Below are positions 1 through 10,699 of a stretch of DNA of 64,000 bases, piece after piece. How positions within the stretch are numbered: the stretch's first letter is position 1; each line of letters begins with the position of its first letter. The position numbers and the translations under genes are program-made. The stretch is taken from assembly GCF_029962835.1 (NCBI RefSeq), contig NC_080581.1, positions 22,706,001-22,770,000 of the forward strand, in the 5' to 3' direction. This DNA is from Magnolia sinica (lineage: Eukaryota > Streptophyta > Magnoliopsida > Magnoliales > Magnoliaceae). Under the pieces are notes generated by a model, which made no database searches, had not been told where the DNA came from, and saw only the letters and a program-made list of their open reading frames with translations.

Positions 1-895
1 TTAGGGAATTGAGAATAAGTTAAGGTTTAGGTTTAGGAAATCGGGTTCGGGTTCGGGATCGGGTTTAGGTTTGGGTTTTCAAGTTTAGGTTTAGGTTTAG
101 GTTAGGGAGTTAAGAATAGGATTAGGTGTAGGTTTAGGTTTAGGGATTTAAGAATAGATTTAGGTTTTAGTTTTAGGTTATAAGTTTAGGTTTAAGTTTA
201 GATTTGGTTATAGGTCATAAGTTTAGGTTATAAGTTTAGGTTATAAGTTATAGGTTATATGTTAAGGTTTAGGTTATAGGTTTTGGTTTAGGTTAAGATT
301 ATAGGTTTAAGTTATAGGTTTAGGTTAGGTTTTGGTTTAGGTTATAGGTTATAGCTTTAGCGAATTGAGAATAGGTTAAGGTTTAGGTTTAGGAAATCGG
401 GTTCGGGATCGGGTTTAGGTTTGGGTTTTCAAGTTGAGGTTTAGGTTTAGGTTAGGGAGTTGAGATTAGGATTAGGTGTAGGTTTAGGTTTAGGGATTTC
501 AGAATACATCTAGGTTTTAGGTTTAGGTTTAGGTTTTAGGTTTAGGTTTAGGTTATAGGTTATAAGTTTAGGTAATAGGTTATAGGTTATAGGTTAAGGT
601 TTAGGTTATAGGTTTGGTTTAGGTTAAGGTTATAGGTTTAGGTTTAGGTTAGTTTTAGGTTTAGGTAATAAGTTATAGCTTTAGGGAATTGAGAATAGGT
701 TAAGGTTTAGGTTTAAGAAATCGAGTTCGGGTTTGGGATTGGGTTTAAGCTTGGGTTTTCATATTTAGGTTTAGGTTTAGGTTAGGGAGTTGAGATTAGG
801 ATTAGGTGTAGGTTTAGGTTTATGGATTTGAGAATACATTTAGGTTTTAGGTTGAGGTTAAGGTTATAGGTTTAGGTTAGGTTTTGGTTAAGGGT
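1..895. repeat. Degenerate telomere-like higher-order array, block 1
   Basis: The plus strand is built of TTTAGG/TTATAGG units (GGTTTAGG, GGTTATAGG) and is almost free of C. It is not a clean TTTAGGG telomere. Longer landmarks recur in the same order: GGGAATTGAGAATAGG, then GGAAATCGGGTTCGGG, GGGTTTTCAAG, GAGATTAGGATTAGGTGTAGG, then GGGATTTGAGAATACA. Successive cycles begin near 4, 360 and 684, so there is a higher-order unit of about 320-360 bp. Four GGG runs with 3-nt loops occur at 43-63. The same landmarks recur near 25 kb and 35 kb. The array runs directly into the 171-bp-class repeat at about 896. Confidence 0.9.
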
Positions 896-1320
896 GTGGT
901 CCCTGCAAATGCAGATATAAACACGACCTGCTCCAATTGGTCAGGCCCTTCCAATGCTGTCCATAAGAAATGAATAGCTTTATCATGGTTATAACAATGG
1001 TTCCCATCTTCCAGGAACCCCCGTTCATCCGTATAGCTCCGACGCACATCCGGGTCTGCTCCATCAATTTTAAGCAAATACAGATATAAACACGGCCTGT
1101 CCAAATGGCCAGGCCACTCCAATGCTGTCCATAGGAAATGGACAGATTCATCATGGTCATAACAGCGGTTCCCATCTTCCAGGGACCCCTGCTCATCCGC
1201 ATAACTCCGACGCACATCCGGGTCTGCTCCATCAATTTCAAGTAAATACAGATATAAACACGCCTGTACAAATGGCCAGGCCACTCCAATGCTGTCCTTT
1301 TCATGATTTAAAGAAGGAAA
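896..1320 (-). repeat. 171-bp-class tandem repeat, copy set 1 (about 2.3 units)
   Basis: Unit starts (CAAATACAGATATAAACACG-like) lie at 906, 1075 and 1243, a spacing of 168-169 bp. The unit matches the 171-bp repeat at 33417-34300 and sits in the same orientation behind the same junction (GGTTAAGGGTGTGGTCC). The unit length is a multiple of three, and two minus-strand frames stay open through all copies; one reads HFLWTALEWPGHLDRPCLY in each unit. I recognise no protein family. It may be an exon that became a satellite, or a satellite that happens to stay open. Confidence 0.85.
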
Positions 1321-1338
1321 CTCGAGAGTTTTCCTTAC

Positions 1339-1372
1339 CTTCCATTGTATGCTTCCAAGGTGCAGATAGCCC
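1339..1372 (-). other. Possible 34-nt exon beside the 171-bp array
   Basis: On the minus strand a segment is preceded by TTTCAG and followed by GTAAGG, so it has good plant splice sites. The next AG, in AAAGGACAG, falls exactly where the first 171-bp unit begins (CATTGGAGTGG). Each 171-bp unit has a comparable TGGAAG/GT and GGACAG/CATTGG layout. This suggests, but does not prove, that the repeat arose from a spliced gene. Confidence 0.3.
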
Positions 1373-3387
1373 CTGAAACACACATACATCCTGGGAATCG
1401 CTTCTCAAAACCGCAAACTGTTTTGTTTTGAAACTTGTTCATCTCACCAGAAAACCTGTCACATAATGAATAACTATAACCACAATTATAACTATTGTGA
1501 ATGCACTATATTGAACAAATTATTATTATTATAGATAACTATAATTACAACATAGATAATTGTAATTACAACATAGATATCATACACATGATATCACGTA
1601 ATGTATTGTTTGATGAATTACACATGTGCATTCTTGACAAGAGACATACCAGGTGCTTGAATCTGAAATATGCAGCTCCAATCCTCCCACATGCAACATC
1701 CACTTGAAAGAATGCGCATAACCATCATACTTGAGTAATTAATATAGGAATGTACAAGTAAAACCATAAAACCAGAGATAATCGCTGCATTTTTAGTGTT
1801 TTAGTTGTCTGCCTAGTTGCCTTCAAGGATTGATGTTGATCACTGGTATAGATAGTGATGCTCAAACAACATCTAAAGAGATGAATGGGGATATGAAAAG
1901 TATATTAATCAATTAAAGAATAATCATGCAATGGTAATGTAAAGCAAATGGAAATAAGGAAAAAATAGATAAATTGACATAACTGTCCATTTCTTAGAAA
2001 TATAACAACTATCCGATGGCAATTCTGCCTTCAAGGTTTTTGAAGAGTCCCCATCCAAGGTAAGATGCATCAGATCAATGGTCTAATACTTGGATGAAGA
2101 CCATCCATCCACCGAACTTGAAAACTCATGTCCCAAAAACAGAAACCAATATGATTCTCTACTTAAAAGGATACCTGGATTGATAACGGGTTCAGTTGTA
2201 AAGGTCTGCCCTGCTTTCATCACACCGACTACTACATTTCCTACTATGGGTCAAGGAAACAGCTACCATAGCTAACAGCGGAAGTTGACAAGTGAGTGAA
2301 GAAGATATTAAGTAAACATGACCCACACATATATGATCATGCCTAAGCTGAATTTGGCATTGTTCATGGGCTGATTGGTTAGTAACATAATGAAATACAA
2401 AGTCACGTCTCCAAAACTTTATTACTATTTTTAGAAAGGATACTTGCATAATGGGGAATATTTGGAGCACAATGAAAAAGCTCCCCAATACCATGACCGC
2501 AATATGATTTGACCTGATCATAAAAGATCACCAGAATAGTGGTGAAAAAAACCTCACCAGGGCACTTGGACTGTCTAACCAATCGATCTATTTTGAAAAT
2601 TCTAGACATCTGATCCAAGAAGATAAAATGGATGATCTACATCATTTATTAGAAGATACATCCAATCAACAATTTGAGCCATTTGTTTGTTGGGACTCAT
2701 CATGGATCACTAATATTTTCTAAACAAACACTTTTATCAGATGACCTTTAACAGCCCATCCATGGCTTGGAAAATGGATGGCTATAAAAAATAAGGGCAC
2801 CGTGCTAGTGGAACAAATCATCCATCTCTGTGATTCCGCATTGTGCTAGTGGAACAAAACCAATCTGTGTGAATTTTGCATGGTCGCCCAGTGTGTTCTT
2901 GATCTAATAAACTAATTTGGTAGAACTATCCAAGTGTCCCAATGGGCTCATTTACACCATATAAATGACCATCATTTCCCCACACACATAGTAGAGAGAG
3001 AAAGAGAGCATAGAGAAATGCTCCCATAAAACTGTTTTGACCAGTCCAATTTGTTCAACATGAGAATCTCATGTATATACAAGTACACACAGCAACGTTA
3101 CAATTCGGGCTCAGTAACCTAGGCCACTGATCTGCTGGGTTAAAGCATGGGATGTGCCACACTAGTATCTTCCCTAGCAGATGCTCCTCTTCATCCAATG
3201 CAAATGGATACTAGTAAGTTCCAACCACTGGCTAGTATATGGGACCATCTGATGAGGAAGATCTTTGTGGTAGGCATCTCCCATCCATTGGATCACCAAA
3301 AGGTGTCCACTGCACAGTTCAACGGCTTCAGCAAATGCTCGATTCTCCTGGATATTGTGTAATTGATATAGAGAAAAACAAACTCAC
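1373..3387. other. No recognisable gene
   Basis: The stretch is AT-rich and unique-looking, with no ORF that resembles a known protein. A minus-strand segment near 1630-1712 (AHSFKWMLHVGGLELHISD) is open for about 25 codons and could be an exon, but I cannot name it. 2991-3006 is a short GA-rich tract. Confidence 0.6.
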
Positions 3388-3545
3388 CTCGCCATCCATG
3401 TAGATAAGGCACTACTGGCAGACTCATCACTAGCAAAATTCACGAACCCAAATCCCCTCTACCTCCTAGTGTCTCTATCAGTGATAACCTTTGCTGCATC
3501 ACCCAAAGTAGAGAACTGCTCCAATGCTCTCCTAGGAGCATCAAG
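3388..3545 (-). pseudogene. Broken RRM exon, glycine-rich RNA-binding protein type
   Basis: The minus strand reads RRALEQFSTLGDAAKVITD, then RDTRR, a TAG stop, then RGFGFVNFASDESASSALST. This is the second half of an RNA recognition motif; RGFGFVNF is a textbook RNP1. Family members usually have GRSRGFGFV, so the stop sits where a serine is expected, immediately before RNP1. A splice donor (GTGAG) follows at 3387. The first half of the RRM with RNP2 was not found. The family (mitochondrial/GR-RBP type, single-strand RNA binding) is inferred from the motif. The in-frame stop makes this a decayed or captured exon. Confidence 0.7.
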
Positions 3546-6500
3546 TAATTAATTATAGTTGGATGTAAACTACCATTAAGTACAAAACACATTAAAGATT
3601 TACCGTGAAAAAATCAGATCGATCTGATGATCAAATCCATGCTAAGTTTGCCTTCTTACTTATAAACATCCCTTTTCTAACCCATTAATTGGATGGTTAG
3701 AATTACCCCACAAAGGAATTATAAGCAATCCATTATGGGAACCATCAAATAGAAAGGGAAGTACTATGCATGCATAAGAACTTCAAAATTAGAATAGACA
3801 AGGCAAAAAGCAAATAGAACTTACTTCAATAACATGAATAACATCCCATGCACCTTCTAGCAAATAACTTCTTCAGCCATGCCCTGACTTTGAGCCATTT
3901 CATCCCTAATAACCATCACAAATCAGTGCAATCATATAATTTTTTTAAAACAAAAGGACATGCATTCTTTGTTGAAAAACTGACCTTTCTTTATTCATAT
4001 CAAGAGTACTACTCTCAGGAATTCAATTACTCATTGGGACACTATTCATGTTCTAACTTATTAGAATTTGTATAATTTCTCATTTGTGTAACAGAATAGG
4101 GAAAAAAACCATATGGTTTCCTACCTCAGGTATAAGCTTAAAACAGATAGTATTACAAGTAAGAATCCCATCTTAATAGTGAAATGAACTATCCCAAGCA
4201 ATCCTTTCAGATGTTGTAAAGATGCAATCCTCAGCAGCTCCTGCACATGAGAAAATATGTTGAAATGAATAAAGGAACAAGGAATTTGCATAATCTAACA
4301 ACAAATGAAATGCAATGTCAGCTGATGAATTTCATTTAATATACTGCTCAATATGGAAAGAAGATAATCAGTAAAGGTTAAATAAATAGAGCTTTCCTAA
4401 GGCCACGTGCATCTAGATGTAGCAACACATGCAGACCTGGCACATGAATAAGCAGGACCATATTATCTCTAATTGAAATTGCATGTGTGGCATGAAAGAG
4501 AAACTGAAGAAAATGATTAGGTGAATCCCATAGAGAAGAAGAGAGTACATTGCTGACACAAACTGCATAGGCTTCCCATCATTTGCAAATATGATCTAAG
4601 CTCAGATAATGGCCTGATCTAAGCTTAGTTAAGAGCTCTTATTTGAGTTGAGTTAATGTCCAGATCTAAGCTCTGTCTTCATCCAAATCTAAACCTTAAC
4701 TCATGTCTAGATTCTTGCCTGTTTCCACTACCAGATCGTATGTTATTTAACACCAGCATGCTGCTCATTTTACATCCCAGATTATTGTCCATTTACAGTT
4801 GAGATTGCTGGCCATTCTTCAGTCCAAATCATAGCCGTTTAGGCCACTTTTCTGATCATTCATCCGTCTAAATTATTAGCTATTCATCTGTTATTCCCTG
4901 CTGGCCATTCATCTGTATCGTCATCCATCCATCCATCACTATTCAGATGAAAACCACTTGCTGTCCATTCAACTCTTGAACCTGTAGTAGATTAGTTATT
5001 GTCCGTTGATATAGCATCTTCAAAAAAAACCAACCAACTTATGAAGCAATAACAATAGCAATCACTCATTAAAAAAATAAAATAATAAAATAAAAAGTCC
5101 AAAATGAAATGCAAAGATGAAAAGTTGTAGAAGTCCATTTCAAGGGAAGATAGCCAACCAAATCAGCTCTTACTATTATCATACAGTTAGAAAAAGAGAA
5201 GGGTGAAAGTTGTGAGACCCTACGAGAATAATGATGCAGAGAAACAAAGCATATGAAATAAATATGAAATGCACATCCGACAATCACATCCCATAACTAT
5301 AAGTGTAGTTCTTAATCCTAAATCAATACCTCGCATACCAGTGTACAAATATGCCATAACCTGCAAATGGGTCCCAACAAACCAATAGTCTGGATCATTG
5401 AACCATGACTCCCACTAGGTGGGAATATCGTGCATATGCATGGATCGAGGATCATACAATTCTTTCGATCTCAATATTACCTACTTTTTTGCAAATGTTG
5501 AGCATGTACTATTGATTACCCAAGATCAATCACCTATATCTGATTCAATTGTTGGAATAGAGCTATGAAATAGGGGAAATGTACATTGGTACTGATTTCA
5601 TGAACACCAAGACTGTCCACTGAATAATGAAATGAAAGGGAATGATGCATTATATCTAAGAATAGATACAAATTTTAGATATGCTTCAACATGGTCTATT
5701 TTTGGAGAAATTCATGTTAGAGACACCAATGCTCAGTCAGTGCTTGGACCAAAGATAATCAAGTAGAAAAATCTCATTTAGCGTTCTCATATGACATGGG
5801 CATATGGGATTCCCTCCCCATGATATAAATAAAATTCCAATGTTCAACTAGCTGGAACCTTGAATACCATGGTTAAAAGACCTGGTGACTTGGATCAACT
5901 GGTTGTTCCTGAGATGAGTTGGGACCCACCCAATTCAGGGCTGAATCAGCCTCATGGTATTGAACCAACTCGAGTCTGAATACCGGAACCTCATAGAAAA
6001 TGTAGGTACTAACTAAAATACAACAATCAACATTTGAAGCAAAAAGACGTCATGACTCTTTATAGATATCCTCTAAGCCATGAAAGCATGATCGCCAATT
6101 ACTGCTTTTGGCTTGTTTGGAATAACCTGATTTTCTGCCCAAAATCAAGGGCAAGATTCCACATAAGACACCAATTATGCCAAAGAGTGATTTGAATGTG
6201 TTGTTTATTTATTTATTCTACATTGCTATATAAAAAAATAAATTCTCTAACCAGAAAAAAAAAATAATAAAGCCAAAAAAAGAGGTTTGAACAGAGCCAT
6301 TGGACTAGCTGGTTACATTTGAACTGGTCAAGCCTGCTAGCCTGGTTAGATTGTATAGACTGGTGCATGCATGTATGAACTCATACAACTCACAAGATAT
6401 TCTAACTTCTTTTTTTATGGGTGGCAACATTACAGTCACCAAGGTATTGGAGGCTTTGGAACCGCAGGAGCTGCTGGTATACCTGTTGTGAAAACACGGG

Positions 6501-6600
6501 TGATTTTTAGAAGAAAGGGCAGAACTCAACTCAACAGCCACTAGTATACCTGTTGTGAAAACATGTGGAGTCATCGAAAGGATATAATGGATAGAGATTT
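3546..6600. other. No clear gene; low-information DNA
   Basis: The stretch is AT-rich without recognisable coding exons. On the minus strand at about 4200-4250 a short open segment (ELLRIASLQHLKGLLG) lies between a CAG and a GATAG; it could be an exon upstream of the broken RRM, but this is weak. 4600-5000 has repeated ATCCATC/ATTCATC words. Homopolymer A tracts near 5060-5090 and 6230-6290 are otherwise unremarkable. Confidence 0.55.
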
Positions 6601-6629
6601 ATTTCTCCTTTTCAACGCGGCAGATTTCA

Positions 6630-6634
<5 letters not shown>

Positions 6635-6667
<33 letters not shown>
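6635..6667. repeat. (AG)n microsatellite
   Basis: Pure AG dinucleotide run of about 33 bp. Confidence 0.95.
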
Positions 6668-6669
<2 letters not shown>

Positions 6670-6776
6670 CTAACCGTTTGCGGCGAAAGGGGATTTCAAA
6701 TTTCAAAAATAGATTTCTCATTCTCCTTCTTCTTCTCCTTCTCCTTCTTGCAGAGAAATGGGGTTTTGAAAACCCT

Positions 6777-6779
<3 letters not shown>

Positions 6780-6822
<43 letters not shown>
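6780..6822. repeat. (GA)n microsatellite within a GA-rich leader-like segment
   Basis: This is a GA run of about 43 bp. It follows AAAACCCTAG, close to the plant telo-box AAACCCTA, and a CTTCTTCTCCTT pyrimidine patch. Segments like this are common in plant 5' leaders. On the minus strand it would read CT-rich leader then AGGGTTTTC and could be the 5' end of the gene whose RRM relic lies at 3388-3545. No convincing start codon and exon could be joined to it. Confidence 0.6.
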
Positions 6823-6824
<2 letters not shown>

Positions 6825-7034
6825 TGGGAAATAAAGAGAGAGGGGATACGGCCAAGAGACAGGGAGAGCGGGAGATCGAGAGAGGGCAAGGGAAAGAGAG
6901 AGGCTGAGTGCGAGAGAGAGATGGAGAGAGATTTAGAGATGGGTTTTGGGAGGTTGCTGTGCACGGGAGAAAATGGCAGAAGATTTGGGAGGGGTGCGTT
7001 TCATTTTGGCAGAGGCGCGTGACGGACAACCCAT

Positions 7035-7335
7035 TTGGACTTTGGATTTTAGGATGTGGGGCCCACCGTGATGTATTTTATTTATCTACTCCGTCCATTA
7101 ATTTTAAAGTCTTTTAAGTGTTGATACAAAAAATGAGTCAGATCGAAGCTATAAGAAGACCACACAACATATTAACAATAGAAATTTAATTTTTATTATT
7201 TCTTATGGTGTGGTCCACTTTGACCTTTAATCTACATAATTTTTGGGCTCATCCACTAAAATTATATATCAGAATTGATGAGCGACTTAGATCAAACACA
7301 TATATTCTAATGGGTCCCATTGAGCCCTTTAAGCA
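7035..7335. mobile_element. Foldback/MITE-like repeat, GGGGCCCACC family (partial)
   Basis: It begins GTGGGGCCCACCGTGATGTA and passes through the family's inner words (CCGTCCAT, GTGTGGTCCACTTTGACC) to TGGGTCCCATTG. Its layout matches the many other copies in this window, which read GGGCCCACCATGATGTATG near one end and the reverse complement near the other. Confidence 0.6.
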
Positions 7336-7364
7336 CCATTAAGGTTATTGGGAGGAGGTACGTT

Positions 7365-7483
7365 TTAGCTACAGACCCATCAGGTTTTAGCTACGGATTA
7401 AATCTATAGTAATATTGCTACGGATTAAATCCGTAGCCAAAAACTTTCAAAGTCTGTGGCCTTTGCTCGATTTTTTGGTAGTG
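7365..7483. mobile_element. CACTA-type terminus (right end, left part missing)
   Basis: The complementary strand starts at 7483 with CACTACCAAAAAATCGAGC and is followed inwards by subterminal palindromic units reading GCTACGGATTAAATCCGTAGC in part. The same terminus type occurs at 38938-39051. No matching left terminus was found, so this is a relic or a small non-autonomous copy. Confidence 0.6.
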
Positions 7484-7928
7484 CTAAGTGGGGCCACCAT
7501 AACATTTGTGACATGCACCAGTCCATCCATTATGGCAGATCAAATTCGGAAATGATCCCCAGAAATAAAGAAGATCTAGGTTGCATGACCGAAAAGGTGG
7601 TTAGGAGAATGCTTATCATTGAAAACTTCCTTAGGTTTACCGTGATATTTATATCAACACGGACTTACACCACAATGGGCACTCAAAACCCATGACCTCA
7701 TGTTGAAACTCTTGTGAGGCATGAACTGAAAATATTATAAAAATATTAATGTAATCCAAAACTTATTTGGTTGCATCAATATTTTATGCACATTCAATCC
7801 TCACTTTTTCCTGTCTTGCAACCCACATGAGTTTTGAATCTATCTTAATTTTGGGCCCATGTCCTAACATGATCTAGTAAAACTGATGGATAGGTAGATT
7901 AATCACAAAACATCACGGCAGGCCTCAC
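7484..7928. other. No recognisable gene
   Basis: Unremarkable AT-rich sequence. An open frame at 7456-7695 on the plus strand overlaps the CACTA terminus and looks like chance. Confidence 0.55.
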
Positions 7929-8200
7929 CTAGCTTCCCAGCACAATAAGAGCACAATAAGTTCACGTGGGAAGCTTTGTTTCACAATGCGACACCTTCCA
8001 AGGGAGAGAGCATGAAATGAGGAGAGGACATTAAATGTAGAAGAGAAAACACAAGGAGGAAGAGACTGGCCTAGCTTCCCAGCACAATAAGTTCACGTGG
8101 GAAGCTTTCTTTCACAATGCGACCCCTTCCACGGGAGAGAGCATGAAATGAGGAGAGGACATTGAATGTAGAAGAGAAAGCACAAGGAGGAAGAGACTTG
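7929..8200. repeat. Tandem duplication, two copies of about 140 and 130 bp
   Basis: Copies begin CTAGCTTCCCAGCACAATAAG at 7929 and 8071 and end AGGAAGAGACT. Copy 1 has about 12 extra bases (an internal repeat of AGCACAATAA), and a handful of substitutions separate the two. Both carry CACGTG, a G-box-like word. No gene is attached. Confidence 0.85.
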
Positions 8201-8898
8201 TTTCCAAAGAACATGAAATAATTTAGGGTGTATAAGTGTGATGTATTAAGACAATACACTGCATGTATAACGAATCCAGTTTGTTAATAGAGTAGAGTCT
8301 CTTATAAGCATAAGAAAGGCATAAAATATTATTTTGTATGATTAATATTAGCATATTCTTTTAAAAGAAAAGTATATATATTATTAGAAATCCATTCCAA
8401 CCATTGAAATTCAACTTATATGTATGACTCTATTTGTTAAAACCATTTACTATTTTTTTTTTTATCCATAAAATCTAGTTAGTAAGCCCTGTTTGATGAA
8501 CCAATCGACTGAATGTATGACATGCATTCCCAGTCCACCTGTATAAGACTTGAACCAATGGGGTTGGTCCAATTTGAACTGTCCAACTAGATGTATGTGA
8601 GTATTTCTTTATATATATTATTGAAATTACAACACATCTTTTCCAAGTCCACATGTCCAAGAAAATAAAAAATAAAGTGTTCGGGAAGTTCACGCATGTA
8701 CAAGGCATACAACTGCACGCCACCACATATGGCAAATACATGCGACACCGTTTAGTCAGTCCACATGTGGGTATGACTGTACAGATGTTCTAATGATCAG
8801 GCTGGTGGACCACTTAGAAAACGTCGGCCAAGATTTTTCACCACTGTTCAGAAACTGTGGTCTACCTGATTAGTGGTCCGATTTAAATTTCCAATCAC
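8201..8898. other. 3' flank of the DUF247 gene
   Basis: AT-rich sequence without recognisable coding content. It is downstream of the DUF247 stop codon on the minus strand, so its right part probably holds that gene's 3' UTR and poly(A) region. I cannot place the poly(A) site. Confidence 0.5.
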
Positions 8899-10566
8899 TT
8901 AGGTTTTAAGATTGAGCCAACGAGCACATGTGTAGACAGAGCAGAATGCCTGTAAAGCCGTCATCAGCAACAGCAAAATACAAGCCAGAAATGTTAGACA
9001 CTGCCACGACCCAAACACGTACTTCTTCATGCACTTTCCAACTTTGACCTTCCATCTACTACTATAATACTTGTTCACATCTTCAATCACCTTATCTAGA
9101 GAGGGCACTTTGGTCATTTTCATAGATCTGCTCATCCCATTCCACAGATTCGCTACTTCTTCATCACTCTTCAAACAGCTCTGAACAACCCCCTTATTTC
9201 TCAGCATTTTCACGTCCTCTTCCGTGTCTATAATCCCACTCATCAGTTCGGTGTATCGCGTAAAAACCAATGGCCCACTTGCAATCGACGACTCGAACGC
9301 AACCAAATTCCGTAGCATGACCTCCGTATGCACGTCCAGTGTAACAGTTGGGAGATAGAATGTAATGGTCTTCGAATCGAAGCTGATGGTCGATAAATCT
9401 CCATTGGTAGCCGAGAATCTTACACCGACGTTGATCAGCTCAGACACTGAAGGAATGGTAATCTCTTCGACTGAAGGGGGCCTGTTGTTGTTGTTGTTGC
9501 TTGGATTCAAATCTACTGGTTTGGTGCTTTCCTTATCCTGGAACGATGAAAAGAAATACTCCACAGGTTGTTTTAACATGGAGTATCCGGGGAGTTGTGT
9601 GATAATCCTCCATGGGAGTTTCAATACCAACTTGACGGGTCTGGACATAAGAACTTTCTTAATGTAGCAGACGGGTCGAACCTTGAGAGACGACATGAAT
9701 TCCCCTATCATGTTGAAGAGCAGCCAGACATGGCCTGCATTGCCATATGATTCTTTTATCGTCACTTCAATTGTTATTTCTTCAGATTCGTTGGTCTCCT
9801 TCAATTCGTCAGATTTCGGCACCATCGTGTGGTAAAGAAGCTCGAGCAAGTGCGTGCGCTGCTTGACTTGGATTTCTGGGAAATTCTCCATCATCTTTAA
9901 CGGTGAGAGCTTTTTGCAAAGCTCCATCAAGATTGCTGATAGTTCTTCATCGGCTTCTTGAGTCGACGGGCGCTGAGAATCTAACATCTTTCTTAAGAGG
10001 AAGAGTGGAATTTGGTTTTCCAGCATCATTATATCTCGGAGGATTGTGTTATGGGCTGACCTCCTCCCCGTGTAATCGACCAAATGAGACATTCTCGATG
10101 ATATCGTTTCTAAGACATTACTGTCTTTGGCAGTGAAGATTTTTAGGAATTCAAGTAAGAACGACGCATCAAGGGCCATCATCCACGCCAGGGCTTCCCC
10201 ACTGAAGTCAAGGTAACGATGGTAACATGACCGGATCCGGGGCTCGAGCTTCATGAACCGATCGATGATGCTTTGGAATTTGAGACTTTTGAGATGTTTT
10301 TGGGTTCTTTTAGCAGCGGAGACCTTGTACCGCTCCATTTCATAGAGCTCTGGTCGCGAGCGGTGGTACGGACCCAGTGCAATTTGTTGCGGTATATAGG
10401 CATCAGGATTGGTGGCGATTAGGGTTTTTGGGACGTTGAAGATGCAGACGGGGATGTTGGTTTCATCCTCCTGGTATTCTTCGAGGTGTCGGCGGATTTG
10501 TATGATCCAACGGATCTCGTCCATGGCTGGATTCAATGGCAAGGCTTGGAGATGTTGGGAAGACAT
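8899..10566 (-). CDS. DUF247 (UPF0481) plant membrane protein
   Basis: This is a single uninterrupted exon. The frame is open from 10680, but the ATG at 10566 (MSSQHLQALPLNP...) is preferred. A TATAAAATA box on the minus strand at 10651-10659 would place transcription start near 10620, downstream of the first ATG. The resulting protein is about 555 residues, normal for the family. DUF247 hallmarks are present: IPVCIFNVPKTL near the N-terminus, PQQIALGPYHR, ELYEMERYKV, then ARD-like RDIMMLENQIPLFLLRKML and HLLELLYHTMV. A single hydrophobic helix (CLTFLACILLLLMTALQAF) close to the C-terminus fits the family's membrane anchor. It most resembles the At3g02645-like branch by motif. The molecular function of most DUF247 proteins is unknown; some grass members act in self-incompatibility. 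Neighbours are repeats only. No frameshift or stop is seen. Confidence 0.9.
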   Translation of the reverse strand: MSSQHLQALPLNPAMDEIRWIIQIRRHLEEYQEDETNIPVCIFNVPKTLIATNPDAYIPQQIALGPYHRSRPELYEMERYKVSAAKRTQKHLKSLKFQSIIDRFMKLEPRIRSCYHRYLDFSGEALAWMMALDASFLLEFLKIFTAKDSNVLETISSRMSHLVDYTGRRSAHNTILRDIMMLENQIPLFLLRKMLDSQRPSTQEADEELSAILMELCKKLSPLKMMENFPEIQVKQRTHLLELLYHTMVPKSDELKETNESEEITIEVTIKESYGNAGHVWLLFNMIGEFMSSLKVRPVCYIKKVLMSRPVKLVLKLPWRIITQLPGYSMLKQPVEYFFSSFQDKESTKPVDLNPSNNNNNRPPSVEEITIPSVSELINVGVRFSATNGDLSTISFDSKTITFYLPTVTLDVHTEVMLRNLVAFESSIASGPLVFTRYTELMSGIIDTEEDVKMLRNKGVVQSCLKSDEEVANLWNGMSRSMKMTKVPSLDKVIEDVNKYYSSRWKVKVGKCMKKYVFGSWQCLTFLACILLLLMTALQAFCSVYTCARWLNLKT

Positions 10567-10650
10567 GTCTTGCTTGGAAGGGGAACGTTTTTTTAGGGGG
10601 TAGGTTACTTTGGTGAAGTGGTGAATGGTGTTTAAGGAAGATGGATCCCT

Positions 10651-10659
10651 TATTTTATA
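10651..10659 (-). promoter_or_regulatory. Probable TATA box of the DUF247 gene
   Basis: TATAAAATA on the minus strand, 85 bp upstream of the preferred ATG at 10566. This leaves a leader of about 55-60 nt. It argues against the upstream in-frame ATG at 10680. Confidence 0.6.
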
Positions 10660-10699
10660 AGGAGTTAGACATGTTTTCAATGCGTTGTAAAGCTATTCG

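Noticed and set aside
1-895. Chromosome-end telomere
   Set aside because: Units are degenerate TTTAGG/TTATAGG with higher-order structure and the same blocks recur internally at 25-35 kb, so this is an interstitial satellite.
6599-7029. Overlapping Ser/Leu- and Arg/Glu-rich open frames on both strands
   Set aside because: They are translations of GA/CT microsatellites.
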